Origin: Roseiarcus sp963781895
GTDB lineage: Bacteria > Pseudomonadota > Alphaproteobacteria > Rhizobiales > Beijerinckiaceae
Reading direction: 5' to 3'
NCBI GenBank assembly: GCA_963781895.1
Contig: CAWAIM010000032.1
Location: forward strand, 113,374-177,373
DNA length: 64,000 nucleotides
The translations under genes were made by a program, and so were the position numbers. Positions 46,035 through 54,173 of this stretch are shown in pieces (within the stretch, counting starts at the first letter, position 1; every line of letters starts with the position of its first letter). The notes below the pieces were generated by a model that searched no databases, was not told the origin of the DNA, and saw nothing but the letters and a program-made list of their open reading frames with translations.

Positions 46035-46295
46035 TCAGTGCAGGCTGACGGTCTGCAGCTCGTGTTCCCAGGCGTTGGCGATCGCCGCATCCCTGGAATC
46101 GGTCAACATGATCGGCGAGCCGTCGGCGCCAAGCAACGCGAACAGCTGGACGCCGGGACGCAGCGCGGGCGCCTGAGGGAAGAGACGCGCGACCTCCTCC
46201 GAGCTGATGGTCTTTACATAGGCGAGCGCGCCATCGCCGAGATGGGCGAATTCCTGCGGCGTCAGCGCCAAGGCCTTATCGGTTACGGTCATCAT
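46035..46295 (-). CDS. DUF1150-family protein
   Basis: The 86-residue acidic protein resembles the DUF1150 family that follows small heat-shock genes in alphaproteobacteria: LTPQEFAHLGDGALAYVKTI and PGVQLFALLGADGSPIMLTD are typical stretches. GGAAGGA lies just ahead of a doubled ATG at 46295/46292. It starts 54 bp after the hsp20 stop on the same strand. The function is unknown; co-expression with Hsp20 suggests a stress role. Confidence 0.8.
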   Translation of the reverse strand: MMTVTDKALALTPQEFAHLGDGALAYVKTISSEEVARLFPQAPALRPGVQLFALLGADGSPIMLTDSRDAAIANAWEHELQTVSLH

Positions 46296-46349
46296 CGCAT
46301 CCTTCCTTCCCGGCGGTCCTTCGAACCCGCCGCATTTCGCGCGCACCCT

Positions 46350-46778
46350 TCAATCGCGCGCGGAAATCTGTATCTTTTTCACCACCCGCTCCGGCTGCGG
46401 CCGGACGAGATCGATCGACAAAAGCCCCTGGGCGAGATCCGCGCTCAGCACCCGCATGCCCTCGGCAAGAAGGAAGCTGCGCTGGAACTGCCGCGCCGCG
46501 ATGCCGCGGTGCAGATATTCGCGCGTTTTTTCCTCCGCCTGTCGGCCGCGGATCGTGAGTTGGTTCTCCTCGACCGTGACCTCGATCTGATCCTGCAAGA
46601 AGCCGGCCACCGCCAGCGTAATGCGCAGCCTCTCCGGAGCGCCGCCCTCGGCGGCGATCCGCTCGATGTTGTAGGGCGGGTAGCCGTCCGCCGCCGTCTT
46701 CGCGACTTTATCGAGCGCCCGCTCGATGTCGTCGAAGCCGAGCAGCAGCGGAGAACTCAACGCCGTCACTCGCACCAT
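46350..46778 (-). CDS. Hsp20-family small heat-shock protein (IbpA-like)
   Basis: The 142-residue chaperone has the alpha-crystallin domain at about residues 35-130: PPYNIERIAAEG, LRITLAVAGFLQDQIEVTVE and ENQLTIRGRQAEEK, then GIAARQFQRSFLLAEGMRVL. It holds unfolded proteins in aggregates for later refolding. A longer open frame exists, but ATG at 46778 (MVRVTALSSPLLLGFDDIER) is the family start. It is the first gene of a pair with DUF1150; no ROSE-type leader could be confidently drawn. Confidence 0.93.
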   Translation of the reverse strand: MVRVTALSSPLLLGFDDIERALDKVAKTAADGYPPYNIERIAAEGGAPERLRITLAVAGFLQDQIEVTVEENQLTIRGRQAEEKTREYLHRGIAARQFQRSFLLAEGMRVLSADLAQGLLSIDLVRPQPERVVKKIQISARD

Positions 46779-47089
46779 GTTCGAAGCCCCTTCCGGCGCT
46801 TCGTGGCCCCAGGACCTTCGCAAAAGAAGCGCCCCGGCCACGTTTCGTGTCGCCCGGCCGTCGGAAGCAACGCCCGCCTGCCGGACAAGTCGATATAGGT
46901 TCGCGGACCGAGCATTCAAGTCGAGGACCCGAATGCGCGACCAAACGGGAGGTTCGCCCTTCACTTCGAACGAGCGCGCGTAAAGCCGGGGCCGGCTGCG
47001 CTTCTTTTGCCAATTCTGTTAAAATGCTGCGCTCAATTTCTGAATCAATCGTTGATTCGCGGCCGTCGCGGTCCGAGGGGCGAACGATA

Positions 47090-48403
47090 TTGGCCAAGAA
47101 AAAGCTGGCGTTCGGCAGGCTCGGAACCAAGCGCCTGTGCCTGGTCTGCGGCGCCAAATATTATGATCTGGGCCGCCAGCCGCCGGTCTGCTCGCGTTGC
47201 GGGGCAAAGGCGGCGCCCCGGCGCCGGAACGCGGAAGCGAAGTCATCGGCGCCTCCGGCCGATGCGCCGCCCGCGCCCGCGCCGGCCCGCGGGGTCTCGA
47301 CGCCGATCGGCCGCGAATGGTCGCGCGAGCAGGCCGAGGCGATCGACCAGGTCGGGCGTTGGCTGAAGCAGGGCGAGCCGCAAGTCTTTCGCCTGTTCGG
47401 CTACGCCGGCGTCGGCAAGACGACGCTTGCGCGCCACGTCGCGGAGGGAGCGCAAGGGGGAACCGCGTTCGCCGCCTTCACCGGCAAGGCGGCGCTGGTG
47501 ATGCGCGCCAACGGCTGCGCCGGCGCGACGACCATTCACGCGCTGATCTATCGGGCGAGCGAAGGCGCCGAGGGCGCGCCGACCTTCACCCTCAACGAGG
47601 ACGGCCCGGCCTCGCGCGCCGGGCTGATCGTGATCGACGAATGCTCGATGGTCGACGCGGAGCTGGCGCGCGACCTTCTGTCCTTCGGCAAGCCGATCCT
47701 GGTGCTGGGCGACCCGTTCCAGCTGCCCCCGGTCAAGGGCGGGGGCTATTTCACCGAAGGCCAGCCCGACGTGATGCTGACGCAGATCCACCGCCAGGCT
47801 GAAGATAATCCGATCATTCGCCTGTCCCAGATCGTACGGTCGGGCGGGGAGCTCAAAGAAGGCGTCTATGGCGAGACGCGGATCATTCGTCGCGGCGATG
47901 TGGATGCGGCCGGGGTGCTCGGCGCAGACCAAGTGCTGGTCGGCGTCAATCGCACGCGCCGCGCCTACAATCAGCGCATTCGCGACCTGAACGGCTTTAA
48001 GGAGCCGCTGCCGGTCGCGGGCGACCGGCTGGTCTGCCTTCGCAACGACCGGACGAAAGGTCTGATCAACGGCGGCCTGTGGCGGGTCGAGGCCCTCGGC
48101 GGGGTGCAAAAGGACTTCGTGCGCTTGACCCTGCGCTCGGAGGACGAAGGGGCCCGTACGTCCGTGAAGGTCGCGGTGTTGAAGAACTTCTTTGAAGGCT
48201 CGGAGGGCGAACTCAGCCATCTGGCGAGGAGAGAGTCCGACGAGTTCGATTATGGCTACGCGCTCACCGTCCATAAGGCGCAAGGGTCGCAATGGGACGA
48301 CGTGATGCTGTTCGATGAGAGCTTCGCCTTCCGCGAGCACCGCGCGCGCTGGCTCTACACTGGCCTCACGCGCGCGGCGCGGAAGCTGACGATTGTCAGG
48401 TGA
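47090..48403 (+). CDS. RecD-like ATP-dependent helicase with N-terminal FYDLN-type zinc ribbon
   Basis: The 437-residue protein starts with about 40 residues like the FYDLN_acid zinc ribbon (LGTKRLCLVCGAKYYDLGRQ, then PVCSRCGAK: four cysteines). A Pro/Ala linker follows, then a superfamily 1 helicase: Walker A FRLFGYAGVGKTTLARHV near 105, Walker B GLIVIDECSMVDAEL near 182, VLGDPFQLPPVKGGGYF near 205, and C-terminal YGYALTVHKAQGSQWDDVML and YTGLTRAARKL. A TTG start at 47090 with AGGGG at 47076-47080 captures the zinc ribbon; no ATG does. It resembles Dda/RecD2-like helicases acting on single-stranded DNA. A decayed piece of a second copy lies at 52157-52227. Confidence 0.88.
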   Translation: MAKKKLAFGRLGTKRLCLVCGAKYYDLGRQPPVCSRCGAKAAPRRRNAEAKSSAPPADAPPAPAPARGVSTPIGREWSREQAEAIDQVGRWLKQGEPQVFRLFGYAGVGKTTLARHVAEGAQGGTAFAAFTGKAALVMRANGCAGATTIHALIYRASEGAEGAPTFTLNEDGPASRAGLIVIDECSMVDAELARDLLSFGKPILVLGDPFQLPPVKGGGYFTEGQPDVMLTQIHRQAEDNPIIRLSQIVRSGGELKEGVYGETRIIRRGDVDAAGVLGADQVLVGVNRTRRAYNQRIRDLNGFKEPLPVAGDRLVCLRNDRTKGLINGGLWRVEALGGVQKDFVRLTLRSEDEGARTSVKVAVLKNFFEGSEGELSHLARRESDEFDYGYALTVHKAQGSQWDDVMLFDESFAFREHRARWLYTGLTRAARKLTIVR

Positions 48404-48495
48404 GGACGGCCGCCACATTTTTTTTGCGTTAAACCCTCTCGACTCCGGCCCGGAAATGGCGGTAGATTGACGCTGCGGCGCCGGAGAACATTCCC

Positions 48496-48990
48496 ATGCG
48501 TAACTCCTTCTCGATGAGGGCGGCCCGCGCGTCTGTCGCGGGAACTCTGTTTCTTTCGCTTGGCCTCGCGCCCGCGCTCGCGCACATGGCGGCTTTCCCG
48601 CACGGTGGACCAGTCGGCCGGCCGGGGATGGCGTTCGGCCACGGCCAGCGGTTCGGCGCGCATGGCCTGAGCCGCAACGGCCTGAATCGGGGCGTCGTGG
48701 ACGGCCGGGGCCAATTCGTTCGCAATGGACCGAGAGGCAAAGACTCGAATTTCAATCAGGGTCTGCTGTTCGGCTGTTGCGGTTGGGGCGGTTGGGGCGG
48801 TTGGGGCGGGCCGGTCTCGGCGCCGGCTGAGCCAATCATCGTCGGCGGTCCGCCGTTGGTGATCAATGTCTCACCCGCCGCCTTCTCAGGCGCCGGCGCC
48901 GGCGGTTCCGGCGGCGGTTGCGTGACCCACGAGCTCCAGTTCGACAGCGACGGCAACTATACCGGCGATCGGCAATTTTCCGAGTGCTGA
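48496..48990 (+). CDS. Secreted Gly/His-rich hypothetical protein (164 aa)
   Basis: The protein starts with a signal peptide (about residues 1-30, ending near ALA-H). A His/Gly/Arg-rich stretch follows (MAFGHGQRFGAHGLSRNGLN), then a CCGWGGWGGWGG repeat near 93, a hydrophobic IIVGGPPLVINVSP region and a C-terminus with two Cys (GGCVTHELQFDSDGNYTGDR to FSEC). I recognise no family. It recalls the Gly/Trp-rich secreted proteins at 19685-20900 in composition but shares no motif beyond that. It may be exported and disulfide-linked. Confidence 0.7.
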   Translation: MRNSFSMRAARASVAGTLFLSLGLAPALAHMAAFPHGGPVGRPGMAFGHGQRFGAHGLSRNGLNRGVVDGRGQFVRNGPRGKDSNFNQGLLFGCCGWGGWGGWGGPVSAPAEPIIVGGPPLVINVSPAAFSGAGAGGSGGGCVTHELQFDSDGNYTGDRQFSEC

Positions 48991-49265
48991 GGAAGCGCCG
49001 AGCCAGTCATTGAGGGCGCATGACCAGGGCGAGCGCCCCACGGCGCGCGGACCTTCGCAAGGGGTGGCGCGGCGTCCGAGGACGAGTCGCGACAAAAATC
49101 TCAGCATCTGGGCGACCAAAAAACAAACATTGACGATAGTGGCTCATCGCGGCTTAGCTTCGCCAATCGTCCCCGCATTGGACGGATTATCCTTGGGTCC
49201 CCAGGGCCGGTCCGTTCTGTGTTCTTCACCGGTCGAGCCTCGAAGCCAATATCCCGGAGACCTTG

Positions 49266-50925
49266 ATGCTCTTCAATTCGCCGGAATTCCTGGTGTTCTT
49301 CGCGCTCGTTTACGGTCTATATTTGCTGCTTCCGTTTCGGCCGCAAAATTTGATGTTGCTGCTGGCAAGTTATATATTCTATGGCTGGTGGGACGCTCGT
49401 TTTCTTTTTCTAGTCGTATTATCCACGGTTGTGGACTTTTGGGTAGGTTTATTGCTTGCAAATGATCAGTTGACAATTAGGCAACGGATTTTACCGGCCG
49501 CTTATCTTGTCTTTTCGGCCGTGATATTTCTCGGCTTTAACTTTAATAATTTGAACCTATATGGATTTGACCGTATTTCGCTACAAGGTATCGTCCAATT
49601 CGACGCGCTGCTGACCGCGCTCTTTGGGGTGTTGGTCTATCTTTCATTTCTCTCTTTATTGTATTACAGTTTACAGCGATCGACTTCGTCCAAAAAGCGA
49701 TTGTTGTATCTGATGATCAGCCTCGTTACGCAATTGGGTTTACTCGGTATATTTAAGTATTTCAATTTCTTCGCCGATAATCTTGCAAGCGCTCTCAGCG
49801 ATGCGGGCATCGAGGCCAATCGGTTGCACCTAAATATCATTTTGCCGGTTGGCGTCTCGTTCTATACGTTTCAATCGCTTAGTTATACCATAGATATTTA
49901 TAGAAAGCAATTTAAGCCAACTGATCGGTTCTTTGATTTTGCGCTCTTTGTGGCGTTTTTCCCGCAACTGCAGGCCGGTCCCATCGAACGCGGCCGACAA
50001 TTGATCCCTCAGCTCTCACGTCCTCGTTCGGTAAATATAGATCAACTATCTCGCGGAGCGTACCTTATAGTTCTCGGGTTCTTCAAGAAGGTCGCCATTG
50101 CTGACGGCGTCGCGCCAATCGTAGATCAGATATTTTCGAGTACTGGTCGCGTAAGCTTTATCGATGTTGTCGTTGGCACGGTGCTTTTTGCAGTTCAGAT
50201 TTATTGCGATTTTTCCGGATATACGGACATTGCTCGAGGGATTTCGAAGCTCATGGGAATAGAAATGATGGTTAACTTTGAACACCCTTATTTTGCAACA
50301 AATCCACAGGATTTCTGGCGCCGTTGGCACATCAGTTTGTCCACTTGGCTCCGAGATTATCTTTTTATACCGCTTGGAGGTAGTCGCGGAAATCTTATTA
50401 TTTGTGTGCAGAAATTTGATGATTACTATGTTGCTCGGAGGTCTATGGCATGGCGCCGCATGGAATTTCGTGTTGTGGGGCTTTTATCAGGGCGCTCTCC
50501 TTTGCGTATATCGTATCTGGACCGAACTTCGATTTACAGCCAACCCCCAGCAATGGCCCCCGCCAATTTGGATATGGCGGCGCAGAATGCTCCATGTCAC
50601 GGCAAATCTCATTTTCTTTTTGTTCGTTTGCTATGGCTGGCTGCTGTTTCGCGCGCATTCCTTCTCTCAAATTTTTCATTTTTCGTCACTCTTGGTTAGC
50701 GACTTTGGCGACCTCGACTACGGCGGCGAAGTCCCAAGGCTTTCTTCCGTGATCGGCATCCCCCTGCTAACGTGTCTTGAGATTGTCCAGTACTGGTCAG
50801 GGGATGTTCGCTACTATCGGCGCCTTCCGCCCCCGTTGCGCGGCTCGCTGGTCGCAGCCCTTTTGGTAATCACGATGATGGGGATGAGCAATGAACCGGC
50901 TCAATTTATTTACTTTCAATTCTGA
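49266..50925 (+). CDS. MBOAT-family O-acyltransferase (frame-shifted)
   Basis: The family (AlgI, DltB, PatA) moves acyl groups across the inner membrane for O-acetylation of polysaccharides. The protein has about eleven transmembrane helices. FAVQIYCDFSGYTDIARGIS near residue 318, HPYFATNPQDFWRRWHISLS near 343 and YLFIPLGGSR near 370 are AlgI-type motifs, and the second frame has MITMLLGGLWHGAAWNFVLW with the catalytic His. One extra A in AAA at 50412-50414 splits it; corrected length is 552 residues. The ATG at 49266 follows GGAGA. It is AT-richer than its surroundings, and its end overlaps the next gene by 35 bp. Confidence 0.9.
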
Positions 50926-52045
50926 TCGCCCAAATGGTCGGCCTATCCTCGACTCAATTCATGTGCTTGTGTGGGTGATCATAAGCCTTGCGATGATTGA
51001 CGTGTTTATTAACACGGTTTTTGCGTTTCCGAGCGATCCCAAAATAACAAATCCTCCACATCTCCGACTTTATTTTGATTACGGCCGTTCGACCGAGGGC
51101 AAATTGGCGCGAATGACAAGGGACGACCCGTCCCAGACGGCGCCAATTACACTTTCTGGTTGGTATAATCCATTGCAGGTCAACGAAACGCCCTCGGCGG
51201 TAGCAAGACCGATCGTGACTTTCTATGGCATGTCGCACGCGGTCCGACTCGCAAACGCGCTCACCCGCACTTCCGACCGATTTTCGTCTCGTGTGGTGGG
51301 AGCGCCGGGGGCGACGACGAACTGGTCATATGGCGCGTATCTTCGCGATCGTGGCGGCGGCAAGAGCCAAGTCGTCGTGCTCGCCCTTATGTCTGTCAGC
51401 TTGCCAATGATTACGTCCTTGTCGCCATTGACCTACAATTATGATTTCGCGGAGCCTTACACTTCGGATAGATTTTACATAGACAAGGATCGGCTTCGAG
51501 TTGTTCGTCCACCATTTACGTCGTTTAAGGAGTATACACAAGCGTTTTACGATCCAAAAGAATGGGCAGCGGCTCGAGACGTCTTTGCTGAACATGACCC
51601 ATTGTATAATCGGTTTCTTTTTAGAGCCAATATTTTCGACCATTCTTCGTTATTTCGTCTAATTCGCCGCGCATATGCGCAGCGAGTGACCCGAGAGGAA
51701 CGCAAGAATGTGCTTGATACAAATGGCTTCAATCCAGACTGTGAACAGGTCCAAGTGGCAAACGAAATTGTCCGCGACTTTGCCAGACGGGCCAGATCTG
51801 ACAAGTTGATTCCGGTGATTTTTATTGTCAACAATTTTGGATATTCCGATTTTATGTACCAAGCCATTCGCCCGACTTTGGACGCCGAAAAGATTCCTTA
51901 TTTGAGTTCCCACACTATCGTCTCTCCGAGCGATCCCCGCGGATATTTGCCGGACGGTCATTTTACCGACGAGGTTGACGATAAGCTTGCTCGCGCCCTC
52001 GCGGAAATCATCAAAGCCAATCTGAATCGACCAAGCGGCACATGA
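50891..52045 (+). CDS. SGNH-like exported partner of the O-acyltransferase
   Basis: The 384-residue protein has one N-terminal membrane anchor (VWVIISLAMIDVFINTVFAF, about residues 29-48) and a periplasmic domain. VTFYGMSHAVRLANAL near 108 resembles the SGNH nucleophile block, and YLPDGHFTDEVDDKLARAL near 360 looks like the Asp-x-x-His block. This is the topology of AlgJ/AlgX-like partners that accept acyl groups from an MBOAT protein and pass them to a polysaccharide. The 35-bp overlap with the MBOAT gene supports joint expression. The catalytic assignments are by eye. Confidence 0.75.
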   Translation: MNRLNLFTFNSDRPNGRPILDSIHVLVWVIISLAMIDVFINTVFAFPSDPKITNPPHLRLYFDYGRSTEGKLARMTRDDPSQTAPITLSGWYNPLQVNETPSAVARPIVTFYGMSHAVRLANALTRTSDRFSSRVVGAPGATTNWSYGAYLRDRGGGKSQVVVLALMSVSLPMITSLSPLTYNYDFAEPYTSDRFYIDKDRLRVVRPPFTSFKEYTQAFYDPKEWAAARDVFAEHDPLYNRFLFRANIFDHSSLFRLIRRAYAQRVTREERKNVLDTNGFNPDCEQVQVANEIVRDFARRARSDKLIPVIFIVNNFGYSDFMYQAIRPTLDAEKIPYLSSHTIVSPSDPRGYLPDGHFTDEVDDKLARALAEIIKANLNRPSGT

Positions 52046-52050
52046 TGGCG

Positions 52051-53388
52051 TCAGACTTTTTTAGTCAACTCGGTGACCCGCTCTTGTTCTTTCGCCCAGC
52101 TCCAATCGAATTGCCGGCGAGTCTCGGCACGGCTCCCGCGCGGTGGGCGGCGAAACGTGCTTTCAGGCGGCGATCGCAAGGAAGGCGTCCAAGGCGAGAC
52201 GTAGATCATCCGTCGCGACGATGTGGATGCAGCCGGAGCGGCCAATAATACGATCTTGCTCACGCTTTCGCTCGCCCCTCCGGTCTTCGAGTTGGATTGA
52301 CTTGCCAGGTTGGGCTTTAGCCTCTTCGGGAGCGTAAACCCGAATTGGAAGCCGACCCGTTCGAACAGTACGGCCACAGCTATCGGAATGTAGAGGCCAG
52401 CCACCATGCCGAGCACGAGATGTGGCGCCGGGGCTGATATGTGGGCGAATTTGAGCAACGTGATCCTGACGCCCGCCATTGCCATCGTGTGAACCACGTA
52501 AATTTCCAGCGAATGGCGACCCAAAAATCGGATCGCGGCGCCGAGCTTGGCCCTGTCGGCAAGAAGGGCCAGCGCGACGACGGCGGCAATTCCGCTAACC
52601 GCGAACATGGACGTGGGCAGGAATGCGTGCCGATAGGGCAGTTCTGACCAACCCGCCAACGAAGAAACCAACAACCCGGCCGCGACGCCTAACGGCAGCC
52701 AGCGAACCGGCGCGCCAGAAATCGCCCGAATGTTTTGCTCGCTTCCAATGAAGACGCCGAGGCCAAAATACAGCGCCATCAACCTCGTCATGTTGAGAAT
52801 GCCAAGACCAAATGAGGAGACTGGCAGTAGTCCTGGATATAACAGGACCGCCGCAACGAAAATCACCCAGGACGGGAACCCGAGTTTGAGTCCGGCCGAA
52901 GCCACCATCAGCAGCAGGAATAGCGCGTATAGAAACCAGAACTGATCGATGGGCTGGTAGAAGATAAGCGGGAAATCGGAGAGATCGTAAGGATGATTCG
53001 TCGCGCTCCCAAGCGCCGCCTTGACCAGCAAAGTGATCACGGACCAGACGAAATAGGGGTAAGCGATCGTCCGAAGTTTGTCGGAGGCAAACTCTAACCA
53101 CGGCTTTGTCGTCGATCGAAATAGAAAGAGCCCGGACAGGAAGAAGAACAGCGGCATGTGAAAGGCGTAGATCCAGTCATCGACAAAGTGAAATGTCGGC
53201 GTCGCCGCCATAATATCGCTGGTGACCAGCCCTCTCAGCGCATGCCCTAAGACGACGAGTATGATCCCGAAACCCTTGGCCGCGTCGACCCATGCGAAAT
53301 GAAATGGGCGCGCGGCGGCCGCAGGCGGCGGAGGGGAGCTGGTCAAAAGCGTGCGCGCCCGAGTTTGTTCCATGAATAATGATGACAA
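52051..53388 (-). CDS. Acyltransferase-3 family membrane protein
   Basis: The 445-residue protein has about ten transmembrane helices and the family start FAWVDAAKGFGIILVVLGHA with the conserved His near residue 48, then FHMPLFFFLSGLFLFRS near 95. It resembles OafA-type enzymes that O-acetylate surface sugars. A TTG at 53388 is preferred because TAAGGAA lies 5-8 bp before it; the ATG five codons on has no ribosome site. The last 65 residues are polar, Ser/Arg-rich and read antisense to a helicase relic at 52157-52227. It converges on the SGNH-like gene with a 5-bp gap. Confidence 0.88.
   Translation of the reverse strand: MSSLFMEQTRARTLLTSSPPPPAAAARPFHFAWVDAAKGFGIILVVLGHALRGLVTSDIMAATPTFHFVDDWIYAFHMPLFFFLSGLFLFRSTTKPWLEFASDKLRTIAYPYFVWSVITLLVKAALGSATNHPYDLSDFPLIFYQPIDQFWFLYALFLLLMVASAGLKLGFPSWVIFVAAVLLYPGLLPVSSFGLGILNMTRLMALYFGLGVFIGSEQNIRAISGAPVRWLPLGVAAGLLVSSLAGWSELPYRHAFLPTSMFAVSGIAAVVALALLADRAKLGAAIRFLGRHSLEIYVVHTMAMAGVRITLLKFAHISAPAPHLVLGMVAGLYIPIAVAVLFERVGFQFGFTLPKRLKPNLASQSNSKTGGASESVSKIVLLAAPAASTSSRRMIYVSPWTPSLRSPPESTFRRPPRGSRAETRRQFDWSWAKEQERVTELTKKV
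52157..52227 (+). pseudogene. Relic of a second RecD-like helicase gene
   Basis: The stretch reads GGDRKEGVQGET-stop-IIRRDDVDAAG, matching GGELKEGVYGETRIIRRGDVDAAG of the helicase at 47090-48403 (its positions 47843-47914). By my alignment 60 of 72 bases agree, and most of the differences are synonymous. A TAG replaces the CGG codon of the intact gene. It lies in antisense within the tail of the acyltransferase-3 gene. No similarity extends further on either side, so only a fragment survives. Confidence 0.75.
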
Positions 53389-53627
53389 GGATTTCCTTAG
53401 CTGCCAAGGAGGCCCCGCGCCTCACCGGGAATCGAAAACAAAGAGAATTTTGCCGGGCAGGCGTCTTCCACTTTCGCAAAAGTCGGCTTTCGCGGGCGCT
53501 CCCGGGGCGCCGAGCCGATTGAAACCATGCCGTCCCGTCGTCCGGACAGCCGGATTGCGTCGGCCGACAAAAGTATTATGCTGTTCGGCGTTGGGGGCGC
53601 TTACGTCGCAGGCCGGGGAGACACGCC

Positions 53628-54161
53628 ATGGCGTCGAACAGCAATTCTGGACAGAAATTCATTTCGCGCAATCGCAAACCGCGCGTTCACATTACTTACG
53701 AAGATCCCTATGACGCCGAGCGGCTTGTCGAGCTGCCATTCGTGATGGGCGTTCTCGCCGACCTTTCCGGCAACGCCTCACAGGTCGCCAAACCGGATAT
53801 GAACGAGCGAAAGTTTCTCGACTTTGACATGGACAACTTCGACAAGCGCATGGGAGCGATCGAGCCGGCCGTTTCGATGAAGGTTGCGAACAAGCTCGGC
53901 GGCGACGGGGGGGAAAAGCTGTCAGTCAACCTCAAATTCAACAAGATGGATGATTTCTCTCCCGCAGCAGTCGCTCGCCAGGTGCCAGCGACGGCCAAGC
54001 TCCTGCAAGCGCGCGAGCAACTGACGAATTTGCTTCGTTATATGGACGGCAAGGTCGCGGCCGAGGATGCCTTGAAAAAGCTTCTCGCCGACCCGGAACT
54101 GATGGCGGCGATGAAATCGAAGCTGGCTCAAAAACCGTCCGATGACGGCTCAGCCCAATAG
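53628..54161 (+). CDS. tssB: Type VI secretion sheath protein TssB
   Basis: TssB forms the contractile sheath with TssC. The 177-residue protein has the family pattern KPRVHITYEDPYDAERLVEL near residue 18, PFVMGVLADLSG near 39 and FLDFDMDNFDKRMGAIEPAV near 65, with the conserved C-terminal helical region RQVPATAKLLQAREQLTNLL. GGGGAGA precedes the ATG. It is 12 bp upstream of tssC, the usual pair. The 239-bp region before it probably contains the cluster promoter; none was identified with confidence. Confidence 0.95.
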   Translation: MASNSNSGQKFISRNRKPRVHITYEDPYDAERLVELPFVMGVLADLSGNASQVAKPDMNERKFLDFDMDNFDKRMGAIEPAVSMKVANKLGGDGGEKLSVNLKFNKMDDFSPAAVARQVPATAKLLQAREQLTNLLRYMDGKVAAEDALKKLLADPELMAAMKSKLAQKPSDDGSAQ

Positions 54162-54173
54162 AGGAAACGTTCG

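Noticed and set aside
52042..52248. 68-codon plus-strand frame after the SGNH-like gene
   Set aside because: It reads the helicase relic in a different frame from the homologous one and has no independent support.
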